DNA of 64,000 nt from Sinorhizobium sp. RAC02 (GCF_001713395.1 NZ_CP016450.1:2862001-2926000), one strand, 5' to 3'. Positions 29,458-39,600 are shown, counted from the stretch's first letter. Notes: a model not told the origin generated them from the letters alone. Numbers and translations are program-made.

Positions 29458-30408
29458 TCAATCACGAGCAACCTGCCAAACCGAGACCAGACCGTCAAGA
29501 AACAACTTTTGGCCGGCTAGTTTTTCGATCGTCGGTTGAAGATCGAGCGGCAGGCCGAGAATGGAGCGTGCAAGATCGGCCACATTGCTTCCCAGGAAGG
29601 AGAAGCTTGAGCGATTCGGGGCCGTATAGTCGATGAACGGCAAGTCGGCCGCCACCTTGCGCTCGTCGAGATAGGCGCGGATTTCCTCCGGTCCGCCGAG
29701 CCGGTCGACGAGCTTGGCGGCTAGCGCCTGGCGGCCGGTGAAGATGCTGCCGTCGGCAAGCCGCAGAACCTCGTCGCGCGCCAGTTTGCGGCGCTCGACG
29801 ACGAGATCGACGAACCAGTCATAGCTGTCCATCACCATGGCGCGGATCATCGACTTCGCCTCCTCGCTTGCCGGATGGAACGGCGAGGGCTCGGCTTTCA
29901 GCGGCGCGGATTTGATTTCCTCGAGGGAGACCCCGATCTTGTCCATCAGTTCCTTCATCTGCGGGTACTGGAAGAGCACGCCGATCGAGCCGGTGATCGA
30001 GCTTTCGCCCGCGACGATCGTGTCGCCGGCCGTCGCGATCATGTAGCCGGCGGACGCGGCCAGCGTGCGCACATCCGAGACGACGGGCTTCTTTTCCGCC
30101 ACCTTGCGCAGCGCCTTGAAGATCACCTCGCCGCCATAGGTCGTGCCGCCGGGCGAGGAAATCGTCACGACGAGCGCCTTCGCCCGGTCGTTGCGGGCAA
30201 TGCGGTCGAGGCGCTCCAGCAACTCGGTATCGTCCTGGATGATGCCGGAAATGCTGACCCGCGCGATATGATCGCGTGCGCCACTGCCCGGCCAGCGCCA
30301 GGCGGCCGCGGCAAAGACGGCGATGAGCGCGATCAGGATGGCGACGACCCGCCAGAAGGTGAGCTTGCGGCGCAGGTGCCGGCGGTCGGCGATGGCGGAG
30401 TGATCCAT
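29458..30408 (-). CDS. sppA: Signal peptide peptidase SppA (S49 family)
   Basis: 316 residues, single N-terminal membrane anchor (VVAILIALIAVFAAAAWRW) with the body in the periplasm. S49 protease core: SSPGGTTYGGEVIFKALRK, the nucleophile region TLAASAGYMIATAGDTIVA, SITGSIGVLFQYPQ, and the likely general-base lysine in SLEEIKSAPLKAEPSPF. This is the short, single-domain SppA type that works as a ring-shaped oligomer degrading cleaved signal peptides. Upstream of ihfB, 27 bases apart. Confidence 0.93.
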   Translation of the reverse strand: MDHSAIADRRHLRRKLTFWRVVAILIALIAVFAAAAWRWPGSGARDHIARVSISGIIQDDTELLERLDRIARNDRAKALVVTISSPGGTTYGGEVIFKALRKVAEKKPVVSDVRTLAASAGYMIATAGDTIVAGESSITGSIGVLFQYPQMKELMDKIGVSLEEIKSAPLKAEPSPFHPASEEAKSMIRAMVMDSYDWFVDLVVERRKLARDEVLRLADGSIFTGRQALAAKLVDRLGGPEEIRAYLDERKVAADLPFIDYTAPNRSSFSFLGSNVADLARSILGLPLDLQPTIEKLAGQKLFLDGLVSVWQVARD

Positions 30409-30620
30409 TCCCAGTCCTCGATGCTAAAGGCCGCCCATCTCATGAGGTGGCTTGCCGAAGGCCCTATCGATATGGCATTCCAGACGCAAATGGCAATTCG
30501 TCGCTGAACATTCTTGGACAGGCATTGTTTGTTCATGAATAATCGCCATATGGGTCCCGTTATCCGAGGCGGCCCGCCGTTTCGCAGCGAAGGCCGTACC
30601 GCGAGATTTTAGCAGGCAAA

Positions 30621-31292
30621 ATGCTGGACACCGTGACAGAAGCACCGATGACCGGTGCACAGGGCATAGGCGTATCCGCCGAGGCTTACCGCCTCGCGAC
30701 GCGGCATTCCTCCCGCGTGCGCGTCTTAAAGGTCGCCCTGCCGGTCATCGCCATCATCATCGGCGTCATCTTCGTCATCGTTTCGATCGTGCGCACCTAT
30801 GTGCCCGATAACCTGCAGGTGGAAAGCGCCTCCATCGAAGACGGCAAGATCGTCATGCGCAACCCGGCGATTTCCGGCCGCAACAAAGACGGCATCAGCT
30901 ATTCCATGAAGGCGGAGCGGGCGCTGCAGGACATCAAGCAGCCGGATGTGCTCACGCTGGAAAATATCAGGGCGAAGGTACCGGTCAACGAAAGCACGAT
31001 CGCCGAGGTGATCGCCGCGACCGGCGTCTATGATCGCGGCAAGAACCTGCTCGACATGATCGCCCCCTTCACCATCAACCTCAATACCGGCCTCGAAGCC
31101 GCCTTCCGCTCGGCCCATCTCGATATCGACGGCGGCAACATGTCGACGGAGGAGCCCGTTTCCATCCGTTCGCGCGAAGCATCCATTGTTGCGCAGTCGC
31201 TGCGAATGACAGATAAAGGCAGGGTCGTCGTCTTCGAAGGCAAGGTCGTCGTCGACGTCGATCCCGCCGCCATCCGCAACCGAGAAAAGTAA
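30621..31292 (+). CDS. lptC: LPS export ABC transporter periplasmic protein LptC
   Basis: 223 residues: a short cytosolic segment, one membrane helix (VLKVALPVIAIIIGVIFVIV, about 36-56) and a beta-jellyroll periplasmic part (VESASIEDGKIVMRNPAISG, KGRVVVFEGKVVVDVDPA). It connects the LptBFG ATPase to the LptA bridge in LPS transport to the outer membrane. Sequence identity to enteric LptC is low, but size, topology and position directly ahead of lptA and lptB make the call secure. ATG at 30621 follows AGCAGG. Confidence 0.9.
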   Translation: MLDTVTEAPMTGAQGIGVSAEAYRLATRHSSRVRVLKVALPVIAIIIGVIFVIVSIVRTYVPDNLQVESASIEDGKIVMRNPAISGRNKDGISYSMKAERALQDIKQPDVLTLENIRAKVPVNESTIAEVIAATGVYDRGKNLLDMIAPFTINLNTGLEAAFRSAHLDIDGGNMSTEEPVSIRSREASIVAQSLRMTDKGRVVVFEGKVVVDVDPAAIRNREK

Positions 31293-31299
31293 GAGCGCC

Positions 31300-31863
31300 A
31301 TGTTCGCCACTCTTTCCGCCCCCATCCGGGCCGCCAGCATTACCGTTCTTGCAGCAAGCCTTGCGCTCATCTCGGTTCCTGCGGGCGCCCAGCAGACGTC
31401 GAGCCGCATGAAGGGCATGCAGCTGTCGAACGATCAGCCGATCCAGATCCAGAGCGACAAGCTCGAGATCCGCGACCAGGAAAACAAGGCTGAATTCAGT
31501 GGCAATGTGAAGGTCGTGCAGGGCACGACGACGCTCCAGGCCGGCAAGATGATCGTCTATTATGCCGCCGGCGGCAGCGGTTCGGTGGCGAGCGGTAACG
31601 CGGATATCGAGAAGATCGACGTTTCGGAAAAAGTCTACCTGAAGTCGGGCACGCAGGAAGCGACGGCCGATACCGGCACGTTCAACCTCGTCAACGAGAC
31701 GCTGCTGCTGAAAGGCGAAAAGGTCGTGCTGTCGGAGGGCAAGAACGTTTTTGTCGGCTGCCAGCTGCTGTTGACCATGAGCACCGGCGAAGCCAAGCTC
31801 GACGCTTGCGGCGGCCGGGTGATGATCCAGCTGGACCCCAAGTCCCGCAAGCAAACGAACTGA
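31300..31863 (+). CDS. lptA: LPS transport periplasmic protein LptA (OstA-like)
   Basis: 187 residues with a signal peptide (ITVLAASLALISVPAGAQQ, cleavage near residue 30) and the OstA/LptA beta-jellyroll: PIQIQSDKLEIRDQENKAEF, GNVKVVQGTTTLQAGKMIV, then paired strands to VGCQLLLTMSTGEAKLDACG. It forms the periplasmic filament that carries LPS from LptC to the outer-membrane complex. Gap to lptC 7 bases and to lptB 15 bases, so one operon. The two C-terminal cysteines could form a disulfide (inference). Confidence 0.93.
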   Translation: MFATLSAPIRAASITVLAASLALISVPAGAQQTSSRMKGMQLSNDQPIQIQSDKLEIRDQENKAEFSGNVKVVQGTTTLQAGKMIVYYAAGGSGSVASGNADIEKIDVSEKVYLKSGTQEATADTGTFNLVNETLLLKGEKVVLSEGKNVFVGCQLLLTMSTGEAKLDACGGRVMIQLDPKSRKQTN

Positions 31864-31878
31864 TATAGCGCCCTGCCC

Positions 31879-32688
31879 GTGACTTCCTCCCTCATCACCC
31901 GCCTGACGCGCCGCCCGAAGAAAGCCGCGCCGGAACCCCAGCGCAGCGCCGATCTTTCGCGCTACGACGGGACACTCATTGCCCGCGGGCTGACCAAGAC
32001 CTATCGCGACCGCCGTGTCGTCAACGGCGTCTCGCTTGTCGTGCGCCGCGGCGAGGCCGTCGGCCTGCTCGGGCCGAACGGTGCGGGCAAGACGACCTGT
32101 TTCTACATGATCACCGGTCTCGTGCCGGTGGACGAAGGCTCGATCGAGATCAACGGCAACGACGTCACGACCATGCCGATGTACCGGCGCGCGCGCCTCG
32201 GCGTCGGCTACCTGCCGCAGGAAGCCTCGATCTTTCGCGGCCTGACGGTCGAAGACAACATTCGCGCCGTGCTGGAAGTGCATCACAAGGACAAGGCGGA
32301 GCGCGAGCACAAGCTCGACAGCCTGCTTGCCGAATTCTCGATCTCGCATCTGCGGAAGTCGCCAGCCATAGCGCTGTCGGGCGGTGAACGCCGCCGTCTT
32401 GAAATCGCGCGCGCGCTCGCGACCGACCCGACCTTCATGCTGCTCGACGAGCCCTTTGCCGGCGTCGACCCCATTTCGGTCGCCGACATCCAGGCGCTGG
32501 TACGCCACCTCACCTCGCGCGGCATCGGCGTGCTCATTACCGACCACAATGTGCGCGAGACGCTTGGCCTGATCGACCGGGCCTACATCATCCATGCCGG
32601 CGAAGTGCTGACGCATGGCCGGGCGAACGACATCGTCGCCAATCCGGATGTGCGCCGCCTCTATCTTGGCGATAATTTCAGCCTGTAG
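31879..32688 (+). CDS. lptB: LPS export ABC transporter ATP-binding protein
   Basis: 269-residue cytosolic ATPase that powers LPS extraction by LptFG. Walker A GLLGPNGAGKTTCF (about residue 55), signature ALSGGERRRLEIARAL (about 165), Walker B FMLLDEPFAGVDP and switch His in LITDHNVRETL. The first 30 residues (RPKKAAPEPQRSADLSR) are a family extension. Start is GTG at 31879-31881. Followed 151 bases later by rpoN, the conserved lptB-rpoN order of proteobacteria. Confidence 0.96.
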   Translation: MTSSLITRLTRRPKKAAPEPQRSADLSRYDGTLIARGLTKTYRDRRVVNGVSLVVRRGEAVGLLGPNGAGKTTCFYMITGLVPVDEGSIEINGNDVTTMPMYRRARLGVGYLPQEASIFRGLTVEDNIRAVLEVHHKDKAEREHKLDSLLAEFSISHLRKSPAIALSGGERRRLEIARALATDPTFMLLDEPFAGVDPISVADIQALVRHLTSRGIGVLITDHNVRETLGLIDRAYIIHAGEVLTHGRANDIVANPDVRRLYLGDNFSL

Positions 32689-32839
32689 GGCGAAATACGC
32701 ACCTGATCGCCGCGATCTTCACCAAGTTCGCGGCTGCGACTTGACCAAACTTCTCAAAAAGGCAATTTTTGGGCCAGTTGGATTTCGTCGCCCCGCCACG
32801 ATGGCCGTGGGCCGCTTTTCCAGGGAGTAAAGCGTCCGC

Positions 32840-34396
32840 ATGGCACTCGCAGCCAGCCTTTTCCTGCGCCAAAGCCAATCGCTGGTGATGACCCCCCAGC
32901 TCATGCAGTCTATCCAGCTGCTGCAGATGACGCATATCGAGCTGAACCAGTTCATCGAGCAGGAAGTGGAGAAGAATCCGCTGCTGGAAGTCGTCTCCGG
33001 CGATGAGGGGGCACGCGACCCCGAACGGGCCGCCGAAGACTATTCGACGCCCAGCGAAGATCGTGCACACGCCGAAAACATTGGCGGCGACGATGGGTTC
33101 CAACCCGACCTCTACGATTCCGCCAATGCAGGAAGCGCCTCCGAAACGCTCGACGGCGGCCTCGACAACATGTTCCCCGACGATGCCGGGCCGCGGACGG
33201 CCGATGCGCCGGAACTCGCCGACCAGTGGAAGTCCATGCCCGGTGGCGGTGGAGACGGCGAGGGCTACGACCTCGACGACTTCGTGGCGGGCCGCAAGAC
33301 GCTGCGGGACGTTCTGGGCGAGCAGATCCCCTTTCTGCTGTCCGACCCCATCGACCGGCTGATCGCCCAGCATCTCGTCGATCAGCTCGACGAAGCCGGC
33401 TACCTGCAGGGCAGCACGGCCGAGACGGCACTCCGCCTCGGCAAACCCGTCGCGGAGGTCGACCGCGTGCTCTACCGGCTCCAGGAACTCGATCCGCCCG
33501 GCGTCTTCGCCCGTTCGCTCAGCGAATGCCTGGCGATCCAGCTGAGAGCCCGCGATCGGTTCGATCCGGCCATGGCGGCCCTCATCGACAATCTCGAGCT
33601 TCTCGCGCGGCGCGATTTCGCGACGCTGAAGAAGCTTTGCGGCGTCAACGAGGAAGACCTTCTCGACATGCTGGCGGAAATCCGCAAGCTCGACCCCAAG
33701 CCCGGCACGCGCTACGAGACCAGCGCCTCGGAAGCCGTGGTGCCGGATATCCTCGTGCGCGCCGCGCCCGATGGCAGCTGGCATATCGAACTCAATGCCG
33801 ACACCTTGCCGCGCGTGCTTGTCAACCGTGACTACTATGCCTCTGTCTCCAGCCGCACGCGCCGCGACAGCGAGGACCAGGGTTTTCTCAACGAGTGCCT
33901 GCAGACGGCCAACTGGCTGACGCGCAGCCTCGACCAGCGTGCCCGCACCATCATGAAGGTGGCGACCGAGATCGTGCGCCAGCAGGATGCCTTCCTGATG
34001 CACGGTGTCGACCACCTGCGGCCGCTGAACCTGAAGACGGTCGCCGAGGCGATCAAGATGCATGAATCGACGGTGAGCCGCGTCACCTCCAACAAGTTCA
34101 TGCTGACACCGCGCGGCCTGTTCGAGCTCAAATATTTCTTCACGGTCTCGATCGGCTCGGCGGAGGGCGGCGATTCCCATTCGGCGGAATCCGTCCGCCA
34201 CCGCATCCGTGCGATGATCGTGCAGGAGCAGCCGGATGCCGTGCTCTCGGACGACGATATCGTGGATATCCTGCGCAAGGGCGGCGTCGACCTCGCCCGC
34301 CGGACGGTCGCGAAGTACCGCGAAGCGATGAACATCCCCTCCTCCGTACAGCGGCGGCGGGAAAAACGGGCGCTCGCCAAGGCAGCCGCCTCCTGA
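32840..34396 (+). CDS. rpoN: RNA polymerase sigma-54 factor
   Basis: 518 residues. Region I is Gln/Leu-rich (LFLRQSQSLVMTPQLMQSIQ, LLQMTHIELNQF), region II is an acidic, variable linker of about 110 residues (EGYDLDDF), region III contains core-binding (ERLVAQ-like DRLIAQHLVDQLDEAGYL) and the HTH (KTVAEAIKMHESTVSRVTSN), and the C-terminal RpoN box ARRTVAKYRE is intact. It directs transcription from -24/-12 promoters, including nitrogen-regulated genes under the GlnD/PII cascade. Ribosome-binding site AGGGAG upstream of ATG 32840. hpf and ptsN follow. Confidence 0.97.
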   Translation: MALAASLFLRQSQSLVMTPQLMQSIQLLQMTHIELNQFIEQEVEKNPLLEVVSGDEGARDPERAAEDYSTPSEDRAHAENIGGDDGFQPDLYDSANAGSASETLDGGLDNMFPDDAGPRTADAPELADQWKSMPGGGGDGEGYDLDDFVAGRKTLRDVLGEQIPFLLSDPIDRLIAQHLVDQLDEAGYLQGSTAETALRLGKPVAEVDRVLYRLQELDPPGVFARSLSECLAIQLRARDRFDPAMAALIDNLELLARRDFATLKKLCGVNEEDLLDMLAEIRKLDPKPGTRYETSASEAVVPDILVRAAPDGSWHIELNADTLPRVLVNRDYYASVSSRTRRDSEDQGFLNECLQTANWLTRSLDQRARTIMKVATEIVRQQDAFLMHGVDHLRPLNLKTVAEAIKMHESTVSRVTSNKFMLTPRGLFELKYFFTVSIGSAEGGDSHSAESVRHRIRAMIVQEQPDAVLSDDDIVDILRKGGVDLARRTVAKYREAMNIPSSVQRRREKRALAKAAAS

Positions 34397-34646
34397 AATA
34401 AAGCCGGGAGAACCGGCGTTTCAGACCGCCAAACATTAACAATGCCTGAATCCACTAATTGACTTCGCCACCGGGACGGGCTACTGCGCGCCCCTCTTCT
34501 GAAGAGAAGGCAGGCCGGAATTCCGGACATATCCCCGCTTTTCTTGCCGCATGTGACGGAAATTCCATCGCATGCGTAAAAGCTTGGAACGTGGAGAAGG
34601 TTGGAATAGACTGTTGCACGCAAATCACGAACGAGAGGAAACCTCC

Positions 34647-35222
34647 ATGAGTGTGCGTGTATCCGGTAAACATATGGAAATCGGCGAAACTTTCCGTCAG
34701 CGCATTGAAGACCAGGTCGGAGAGGCCGTAACCAAATATTTTGACGGAGGATATTCGAGCCAGGTCACCGTGGAAAAAGCGGGATCGCGGTACAGCGCGG
34801 ACTGCAAGATCCACCTGGATACGGGCATGGCCTTGCAGGCAAATGGCGAAGCAAACGACCCCTTGGTGGCCTTCCAATCGGCCTCCGAACGGATCGAGAA
34901 ACGCCTGCGCCGGTACAAGCGCAAACTCAAGGCACACCACAACGGCAATGGTCACGATGCCTTTGCAGAAGTGGCCTACACGGTGATGGATTCGGTCCCC
35001 GACGAAGAGGATGAACTTCCCGAGGACTACGCACCGACCATCGTTGCGGAAAGCACGAAGAAACTGAGGACGATGTCCGTCGCAAGCGCCGTCATGGCGC
35101 TCGACATGACGGACGAGCCGGTTCTTCTCTTCCGCAGCGCCGGGTCGGAGCAGCTCAATATCGTCTACCGACGCAACGACGGCAATATTGGCTGGATCGA
35201 CGCAGCCAATATCAAAGGCTGA
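34647..35222 (+). CDS. hpf: Ribosome hibernation-promoting factor, long form
   Basis: 191 residues: N-terminal HPF/RaiA fold (VSGKHMEIGETFRQRIED through KAHHNG), a Glu-rich linker, and a C-terminal dimerisation domain (VASAVMALDMTDEPVLLFR). The long form makes 100S ribosome dimers in stationary phase. The start at 34647 has GAGAGG at a 6-base spacing; an open frame extends to 34572 but is out of the family. In rhizobia and enterics it lies between rpoN and ptsN, exactly as here. Confidence 0.95.
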   Translation: MSVRVSGKHMEIGETFRQRIEDQVGEAVTKYFDGGYSSQVTVEKAGSRYSADCKIHLDTGMALQANGEANDPLVAFQSASERIEKRLRRYKRKLKAHHNGNGHDAFAEVAYTVMDSVPDEEDELPEDYAPTIVAESTKKLRTMSVASAVMALDMTDEPVLLFRSAGSEQLNIVYRRNDGNIGWIDAANIKG

Positions 35223-35296
35223 GTGACGGGAGCGTGGTGCCGGAAACCGGCACCACGTTTCTTCAATCCCTTCACCCGCCTCACGAGGACAAAAGC

Positions 35297-35761
35297 ATGG
35301 CATTGGCAGGTTTGCTGCAGCAAAGTGCGATTATTCCGGCGATGAAGGCCAATTCCAAGAAGCAGATGCTTCAGGAACTGGCGGCAAAAGCGGCGAAGCT
35401 CACCGGAATTCCGGAACGCGAGATTTTTGACGTCATTCTTCAGCGCGAACGGCTCGGTTCGACCGGTGTGGGCAATGGCATCGCCATCCCGCACGGCAAG
35501 CTGAAGGAGCTTTCACAGATCACCGGCCTCTTCGCGAGACTGGAGACCCCTGTGGACTTCGAGGCATTGGACGACCAGCCGGTCGACCTCGTCTTCCTGC
35601 TTCTGGCGCCGGAAGGCGCCGGTGCGGACCATTTGAAGGCTCTGTCACGCATCGCCCGCGTGCTGCGCGATCCATCGATGGTCGCGAAGCTGCGCGCCTC
35701 CGACAGCGAGAGCGCGATCTACGCCTGCCTCAGCGAGGAGCAGGCGTCGAACGCGGCCTGA
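35297..35761 (+). CDS. ptsN: PTS IIA-like nitrogen-regulatory protein PtsN (EIIA-Ntr)
   Basis: 154 residues. The phosphorylation-site histidine is intact in GNGIAIPHGKL (about residue 67), within an EIIA fold (KKQMLQELAAKAAKLTG; APEGAGADHLKALSRIA). Works in a regulatory, non-sugar phosphotransfer chain (EI-Ntr/NPr) controlling potassium transport and nitrogen responses; in rhizobia it also affects ABC transport. Start at ATG 35297 with GAGGAC upstream, ignoring an earlier in-frame GTG at 35234. Last gene of the lptC-ptsN rightward block; a strong terminator follows. Confidence 0.94.
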   Translation: MALAGLLQQSAIIPAMKANSKKQMLQELAAKAAKLTGIPEREIFDVILQRERLGSTGVGNGIAIPHGKLKELSQITGLFARLETPVDFEALDDQPVDLVFLLLAPEGAGADHLKALSRIARVLRDPSMVAKLRASDSESAIYACLSEEQASNAA

Positions 35762-35782
35762 CCATTTCGAATACGCATGAAA

Positions 35783-35817
35783 AAACCGGCGGTTTTGCGA
35801 CCGCCGGTTTTTCTTTT
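35783..35817. terminator. Bidirectional terminator between ptsN and grpE
   Basis: AAACCGGCGGT and its perfect complement ACCGCCGGTTT around a 6-base loop (tttgcg), followed on the plus strand by TTTTCTTTTT and on the minus strand, past the stem, by TTTTCATGCG. It separates the convergent ptsN and grpE genes and can serve both. Confidence 0.9.
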
Positions 35818-35832
35818 TCATTCGATTGAGGA

Positions 35833-36456
35833 TCAGGCCTGTGCAGCACTTGCCTCGCCGGCGGGAGCCTTCGGGCCGCCCTTCGACACGCCGACCATGG
35901 CGGGACGCAGCACGCGCTCGCCGATGACGAATCCGGCCTGCACGACCTGCACGACCGTGTTGTTGGCGACTTCCGGATTCGGCACTTCAAACATCGCCTG
36001 GTGGAAGTTCGGGTCGAACTTTTCGCCAACCGGATCGAGCTTGCGCACGCCGTGACGTTCGAGGGCGGCAAGCATGGAACGCTCGGTCATCTCGACACCT
36101 TCCGCCAGCGCCTTCAAGCCGGCATCGCCGCTTTCCAAGGCGTCGGCCGGAATGGCGTCCAGTGCACGGCGCAGGTTGTCGGACACGGCCAGCATGTCGC
36201 GCGCAAAACCGGCGACGGAATAGGACTTGGCGTCCTTCACATCACGCTCGGTGCGGCGACGCAGGTTGTCCATTTCCGCGGCGAGGCGGAGATACCGGTC
36301 CCTGAGATCGCTGTTTTCCGCGCGCAGAACGTCGATCGGATCCGGCTCGGCAGGGGCATCTACCTCGGCAGCCACGTCGTCCAGTGCGGACGTTTCTGCT
36401 GCAAAGCCGTTTTCCGCGCCTTCGTCAGGTCCATGTTTCTTGTTGTCGTCGGTCAT
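35833..36456 (-). CDS. grpE: GrpE nucleotide-exchange factor
   Basis: 207-residue co-chaperone that drives ADP release from DnaK. Long N-terminal acidic segment ([20 protein letters not shown]), a coiled-coil ([20 protein letters not shown]), then the conserved beta domain ([40 protein letters not shown]). Ala/Lys-rich C-terminus. The ATG at 36454-36456 has GGAG nearby; the longer frame to 36522 is noncoding. dnaK/dnaJ are not here, as is usual in Rhizobiaceae; hrcA is directly upstream with 91 bases between. Confidence 0.94.
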   Translation of the reverse strand: MTDDNKKHGPDEGAENGFAAETSALDDVAAEVDAPAEPDPIDVLRAENSDLRDRYLRLAAEMDNLRRRTERDVKDAKSYSVAGFARDMLAVSDNLRRALDAIPADALESGDAGLKALAEGVEMTERSMLAALERHGVRKLDPVGEKFDPNFHQAMFEVPNPEVANNTVVQVVQAGFVIGERVLRPAMVGVSKGGPKAPAGEASAAQA

Positions 36457-36547
36457 GACGTACTCCGAATTGCATCTTTTAAGGGTTGGGCCCGATATCG
36501 AGCTTTGAACCCGAAAAATCAAGGGCTGATGGCTGGATTGCCAGAGT

Positions 36548-37627
36548 TCAGCGCGAAAGCCGCGACATGAGCTGGGCCGTATAGTCCACCATGGGCACGA
36601 TACGGGAATAGTTGAGCCGGGTCGGCCCGATGACGCCGACGGCGCCGACGATCTTCTCGTCGCTGTCGCGGTAGGGCGCCACGATCAGCGAAGAACCGGA
36701 AAGCGAAAAGAGCTTGTTTTCCGAGCCGATGAAGATGCGCACGCCAGGGCCGGTCTCGGCGAGGTTCAAGAGCTCGATCAGGCTGTCCTTGCGCTCCAGG
36801 TCGTCGAACAGCATGCGCAGCCGATCGATATCCTCCGCCCCGGCAAGGCCTTCGAGCAGATTTGCCCGGCCGCGCACGATGAGCCGCGTCGGCTTCGCCG
36901 CATCGAAGCCGCCGGACCAGACCGCAAGCCCGCGCTCGACCAGATCCTGCGACAGCTTGTCGAGCTCGCCGCTGATTTCGCCGCGCAGGCGCTCCAGTTG
37001 GGCGCGCGCTTCAAACAGCGTGTTGCCGGCAAGATGGGCGTTGAGGAAGTTGGCCGCTTCCGTCAACTGCGAGCTGGTGACGCCGGCCGGCAGTTCGATG
37101 ATGCGGTTTTCGATCTGGTCATGATCGCCGACCAGCACGACAAGCGCCTTGGTCGGCTCCAACCGGATGAACTCGACATGTTTCAAAATGGCGTCGTTCT
37201 TCGAGGTAATGACGAGGCCAGCGCCGCGCGACATACCGGACAGCGCCTGGCTCGCCTCGTTCATCATCGTCTCGACGGCGGTATGTTTCTGGCCGTGCGG
37301 GCGCACATGCCGCTCGATCGAGGCGCGGTCTTCCGCCGAAATGTTGCCGACCTGCATGAAGGCATCGACAAAGAAGCGCAGGCCAAGCTGCGTCGGCAGC
37401 CGCCCGGCGCTGGTATGCGGTGAATAGATGAGACCGAGTTCTTCCAGGTCGCTCATCACGTTGCGCACGGAAGCGGGCGACAGCGACATGGGCAGGATGC
37501 GCGACAGGTTGCGCGAGCCGAGAGGCTCTCCGCTTTCCAGATAGCTTTCCACGATGCGGCGAAAGACTTCGCCCGAACGCTCGTCGAGCGCCGCCTGACT
37601 GTCAGGACCCGGAGACTTCAAAACCAT
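36548..37627 (-). CDS. hrcA: Heat-inducible transcription repressor HrcA
   Basis: 359 residues; winged-helix DNA-binding domain at the start ([39 protein letters not shown]), a GAF-like core ([20 protein letters not shown]) and the C-terminal signature [20 protein letters not shown]. HrcA binds CIRCE elements in front of groESL/hrcA in many bacteria. I looked for a CIRCE palindrome (TTAGCACTC with its complement) in the hrcA-rph gap and in front of grpE and saw none, so its targets lie outside the window. Confidence 0.94.
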   Translation of the reverse strand: MVLKSPGPDSQAALDERSGEVFRRIVESYLESGEPLGSRNLSRILPMSLSPASVRNVMSDLEELGLIYSPHTSAGRLPTQLGLRFFVDAFMQVGNISAEDRASIERHVRPHGQKHTAVETMMNEASQALSGMSRGAGLVITSKNDAILKHVEFIRLEPTKALVVLVGDHDQIENRIIELPAGVTSSQLTEAANFLNAHLAGNTLFEARAQLERLRGEISGELDKLSQDLVERGLAVWSGGFDAAKPTRLIVRGRANLLEGLAGAEDIDRLRMLFDDLERKDSLIELLNLAETGPGVRIFIGSENKLFSLSGSSLIVAPYRDSDEKIVGAVGVIGPTRLNYSRIVPMVDYTAQLMSRLSR

Positions 37628-37802
37628 CTTTCCGCTGCAACCTCGTTATTTCCAGGGAATATAGTGATTTCGGGCGGAAGCGCAAAACGGATTTTCGCGG
37701 CGCAACATCCCGAGAAATCGCGCGGGGTGACGCCGCGCCATTCCCTCGCCCGGCGAACTGGTCTAAAGCAGCGTTCCAGATATCACGAGACAGGAGTTCG
37801 CA

Positions 37803-38519
37803 ATGCGGCCGTCCGGCAGAAAAACCGATCAGATGCGCAAGGTTTCCTTCGAGCGCAACATCTCCAAGCATGCCGAAGGCTCCTGTCTCGTCAAGTTCGG
37901 CGACACGCATGTGCTCGTTACCGCAAGCCTCGAAGAGAAGACGCCGCCATGGCTGCGCAACAGCGGCAAGGGCTGGGTGACTGCCGAATACGGCATGCTG
38001 CCGCGCGCCACGGGTGACCGCATGCGCCGCGAAGCCGCTGCCGGCAAGCAGGGCGGCCGCACGCAGGAAATCCAGCGCCTCATCGGCCGGTCGCTGCGCG
38101 CCGTCGTCGATCTCGAAGCGCTCGGCGAACGCCAGATCACCGTCGACTGCGACGTCATCCAGGCCGATGGCGGCACCCGTACCGCCTCGATCACCGGCGC
38201 CTTCATCGCCCTTCACGACTGCCTGAAGTGGATGGAAGCGCGCAGCATGATCAAGGTCGAGAAGGTCCTGAAGGACCATGTCGCCGCGATCTCCTGCGGC
38301 ATCTTCGCGAGCCAGTCGGTCATCGACCTCGACTATCTCGAGGATTCCGCTGCCGAGACGGACGCCAACTTCGTCATGACCGGCTCGGGCGGCATCGTCG
38401 AAATCCAGGGCACGGCCGAAGGCAAGCCGTTCACGGAAGAAGAGTTCTCCAGCCTGATGGCCCTTGCCCGCAATGGCATTGCCGAACTGGTCACCCTGCA
38501 GAAGCAGACCATCGCCTAA
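37803..38519 (+). CDS. rph: Ribonuclease PH
   Basis: Phosphorolytic 3'-5' exoribonuclease trimming tRNA 3' ends. 238 residues opening [19 protein letters not shown], with the RNase PH signature [19 protein letters not shown] (about residue 115) and [17 protein letters not shown]. Ring hexamer-forming family; length normal (the enteric K-12 frameshift is not present). Divergent from hrcA; ATG at 37803 with ACAGGAG upstream. Followed by a VOC gene (11 bases), rdgB and hemW in one operon. Confidence 0.96.
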   Translation: MRPSGRKTDQMRKVSFERNISKHAEGSCLVKFGDTHVLVTASLEEKTPPWLRNSGKGWVTAEYGMLPRATGDRMRREAAAGKQGGRTQEIQRLIGRSLRAVVDLEALGERQITVDCDVIQADGGTRTASITGAFIALHDCLKWMEARSMIKVEKVLKDHVAAISCGIFASQSVIDLDYLEDSAAETDANFVMTGSGGIVEIQGTAEGKPFTEEEFSSLMALARNGIAELVTLQKQTIA

Positions 38520-38530
38520 GGAAGGCGCCC

Positions 38531-38947
38531 ATGACCGCCGCGATCGAAGGCATTCTCGAAACCGCGCTCTATGCGGACGACCTCGACGCGGCGGAAGCCT
38601 TCTATGGCGGTGTTCTCGGCCTTGAAAAGATCACGCGGCAGGCGAACCGCCACGTCTTCTTCCGCTGCGGTCCCGGCGTTCTCCTGATCTTCAATGCGAA
38701 GGAGACCGTCGTTCCGCCGCCGCCCCACGCCTTTCCCGTGCCAGTCCATGGCGCGATCGGACCGGGCCATGCCTGTTTCCGCGTGCCGGGGCCAGAGCTT
38801 GATTTCTGGGTGAAAAAGCTCGAAGAAGCCGGCATCACCATTGAAGCGGATTTTTGTTGGCCGAACGGCGCCCGCTCCATCTATTTCCGCGACCCTGCCG
38901 GCAACAGTCTTGAATGTGCCGAGCCGAGCCTCTGGAACATCGCTTAG
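38531..38947 (+). CDS. VOC-family (glyoxalase/bleomycin-resistance-like) protein
   Basis: 138 residues containing two beta-alpha-beta-beta-beta modules: [37 protein letters not shown], and [18 protein letters not shown], ending [21 protein letters not shown]. Metal-ligand-like His and Glu residues are present (LETALY, GHACF, LECAE), so it is probably a metal-dependent dioxygenase or isomerase, but the substrate is unknown. It sits between rph and rdgB, 11 and 8 bases apart, and is presumably translated with them. Confidence 0.85.
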   Translation: MTAAIEGILETALYADDLDAAEAFYGGVLGLEKITRQANRHVFFRCGPGVLLIFNAKETVVPPPPHAFPVPVHGAIGPGHACFRVPGPELDFWVKKLEEAGITIEADFCWPNGARSIYFRDPAGNSLECAEPSLWNIA

Positions 38948-38955
38948 GGACTTTT

Positions 38956-39600
38956 ATGCGCAAGCTCGACACCAAGACGATCGTCGTCGCCAGCCACAAT
39001 GCCGGAAAAATCCGCGAGATCGAGGACCTGATCGGCCCCTTCGGCTTCTCCGCCAAATCGGCCGCTGAGCTGAAGTTCGAAGAGCCGGACGAGACGGGCA
39101 CGACCTTCGAAGAGAATGCGGCAATCAAGGCGCTCGCCTCGGCCAAGGCCTCCGGCCTGCCTTCCCTTTCGGACGATTCCGGCCTCGTCATCGATGCGCT
39201 CGACGGTGCGCCGGGCGTCTACACGGCAAACTGGGCGGAGAAAGAAGACGGCACGCGTGACTTCGCGATGGCCATGGAAAAGGTCGAGAAGGCGCTTGCC
39301 GACAAGGGCGCGACCGACGCGAAGGATCGCACCGCGCGCTTCGTCTCCGTGCTCTGCCTTGCCTGGCCGGATGGCCATACGGAACTGTTCCGCGGCGAAG
39401 TCGAGGGCACCGTCGTCTGGCCGCCGCGCGGCAGCCAGGGTTTTGGTTACGACCCCGTCTTCCAGCCCGAAGGGTATGAGACGGCCTTCGGCGAAATGAG
39501 TGCGGAGCAGAAGCATGGCTGGAAGCCGGGTGACGCGGCAGCGCTGTCGCACCGCGCCCGCGCGTTCAAGCTCTTCGTCGAAACCTGCCTGAAGGCTTGA
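38956..39600 (+). CDS. rdgB: dITP/XTP pyrophosphatase (RdgB/HAM1)
   Basis: 214-residue house-cleaning hydrolase removing non-canonical purine nucleoside triphosphates. Family motif [15 protein letters not shown] at the start, [20 protein letters not shown], the catalytic [13 protein letters not shown] and the C-terminal [22 protein letters not shown] at 38956. Part of the rph-VOC-rdgB-hemW operon; hemW begins 6 bases after its stop. RdgB and RNase PH being neighbours is widespread in alphaproteobacteria. Confidence 0.95.
   Translation: MRKLDTKTIVVASHNAGKIREIEDLIGPFGFSAKSAAELKFEEPDETGTTFEENAAIKALASAKASGLPSLSDDSGLVIDALDGAPGVYTANWAEKEDGTRDFAMAMEKVEKALADKGATDAKDRTARFVSVLCLAWPDGHTELFRGEVEGTVVWPPRGSQGFGYDPVFQPEGYETAFGEMSAEQKHGWKPGDAAALSHRARAFKLFVETCLKA

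Noticed and set aside
34403..34417. GCCGG-GAGAA-CCGGC stem after rpoN as a terminator
   Set aside because: Only 5 base pairs and no convincing T-run (GTTTCAG); too weak to list as a feature.
35762..35832. Small ORF between ptsN and grpE
   Set aside because: The stretch is occupied by the bidirectional terminator.
37628..37802. CIRCE element in the hrcA-rph gap
   Set aside because: Searched for TTAGCACTC and its complement in both orientations; none seen.
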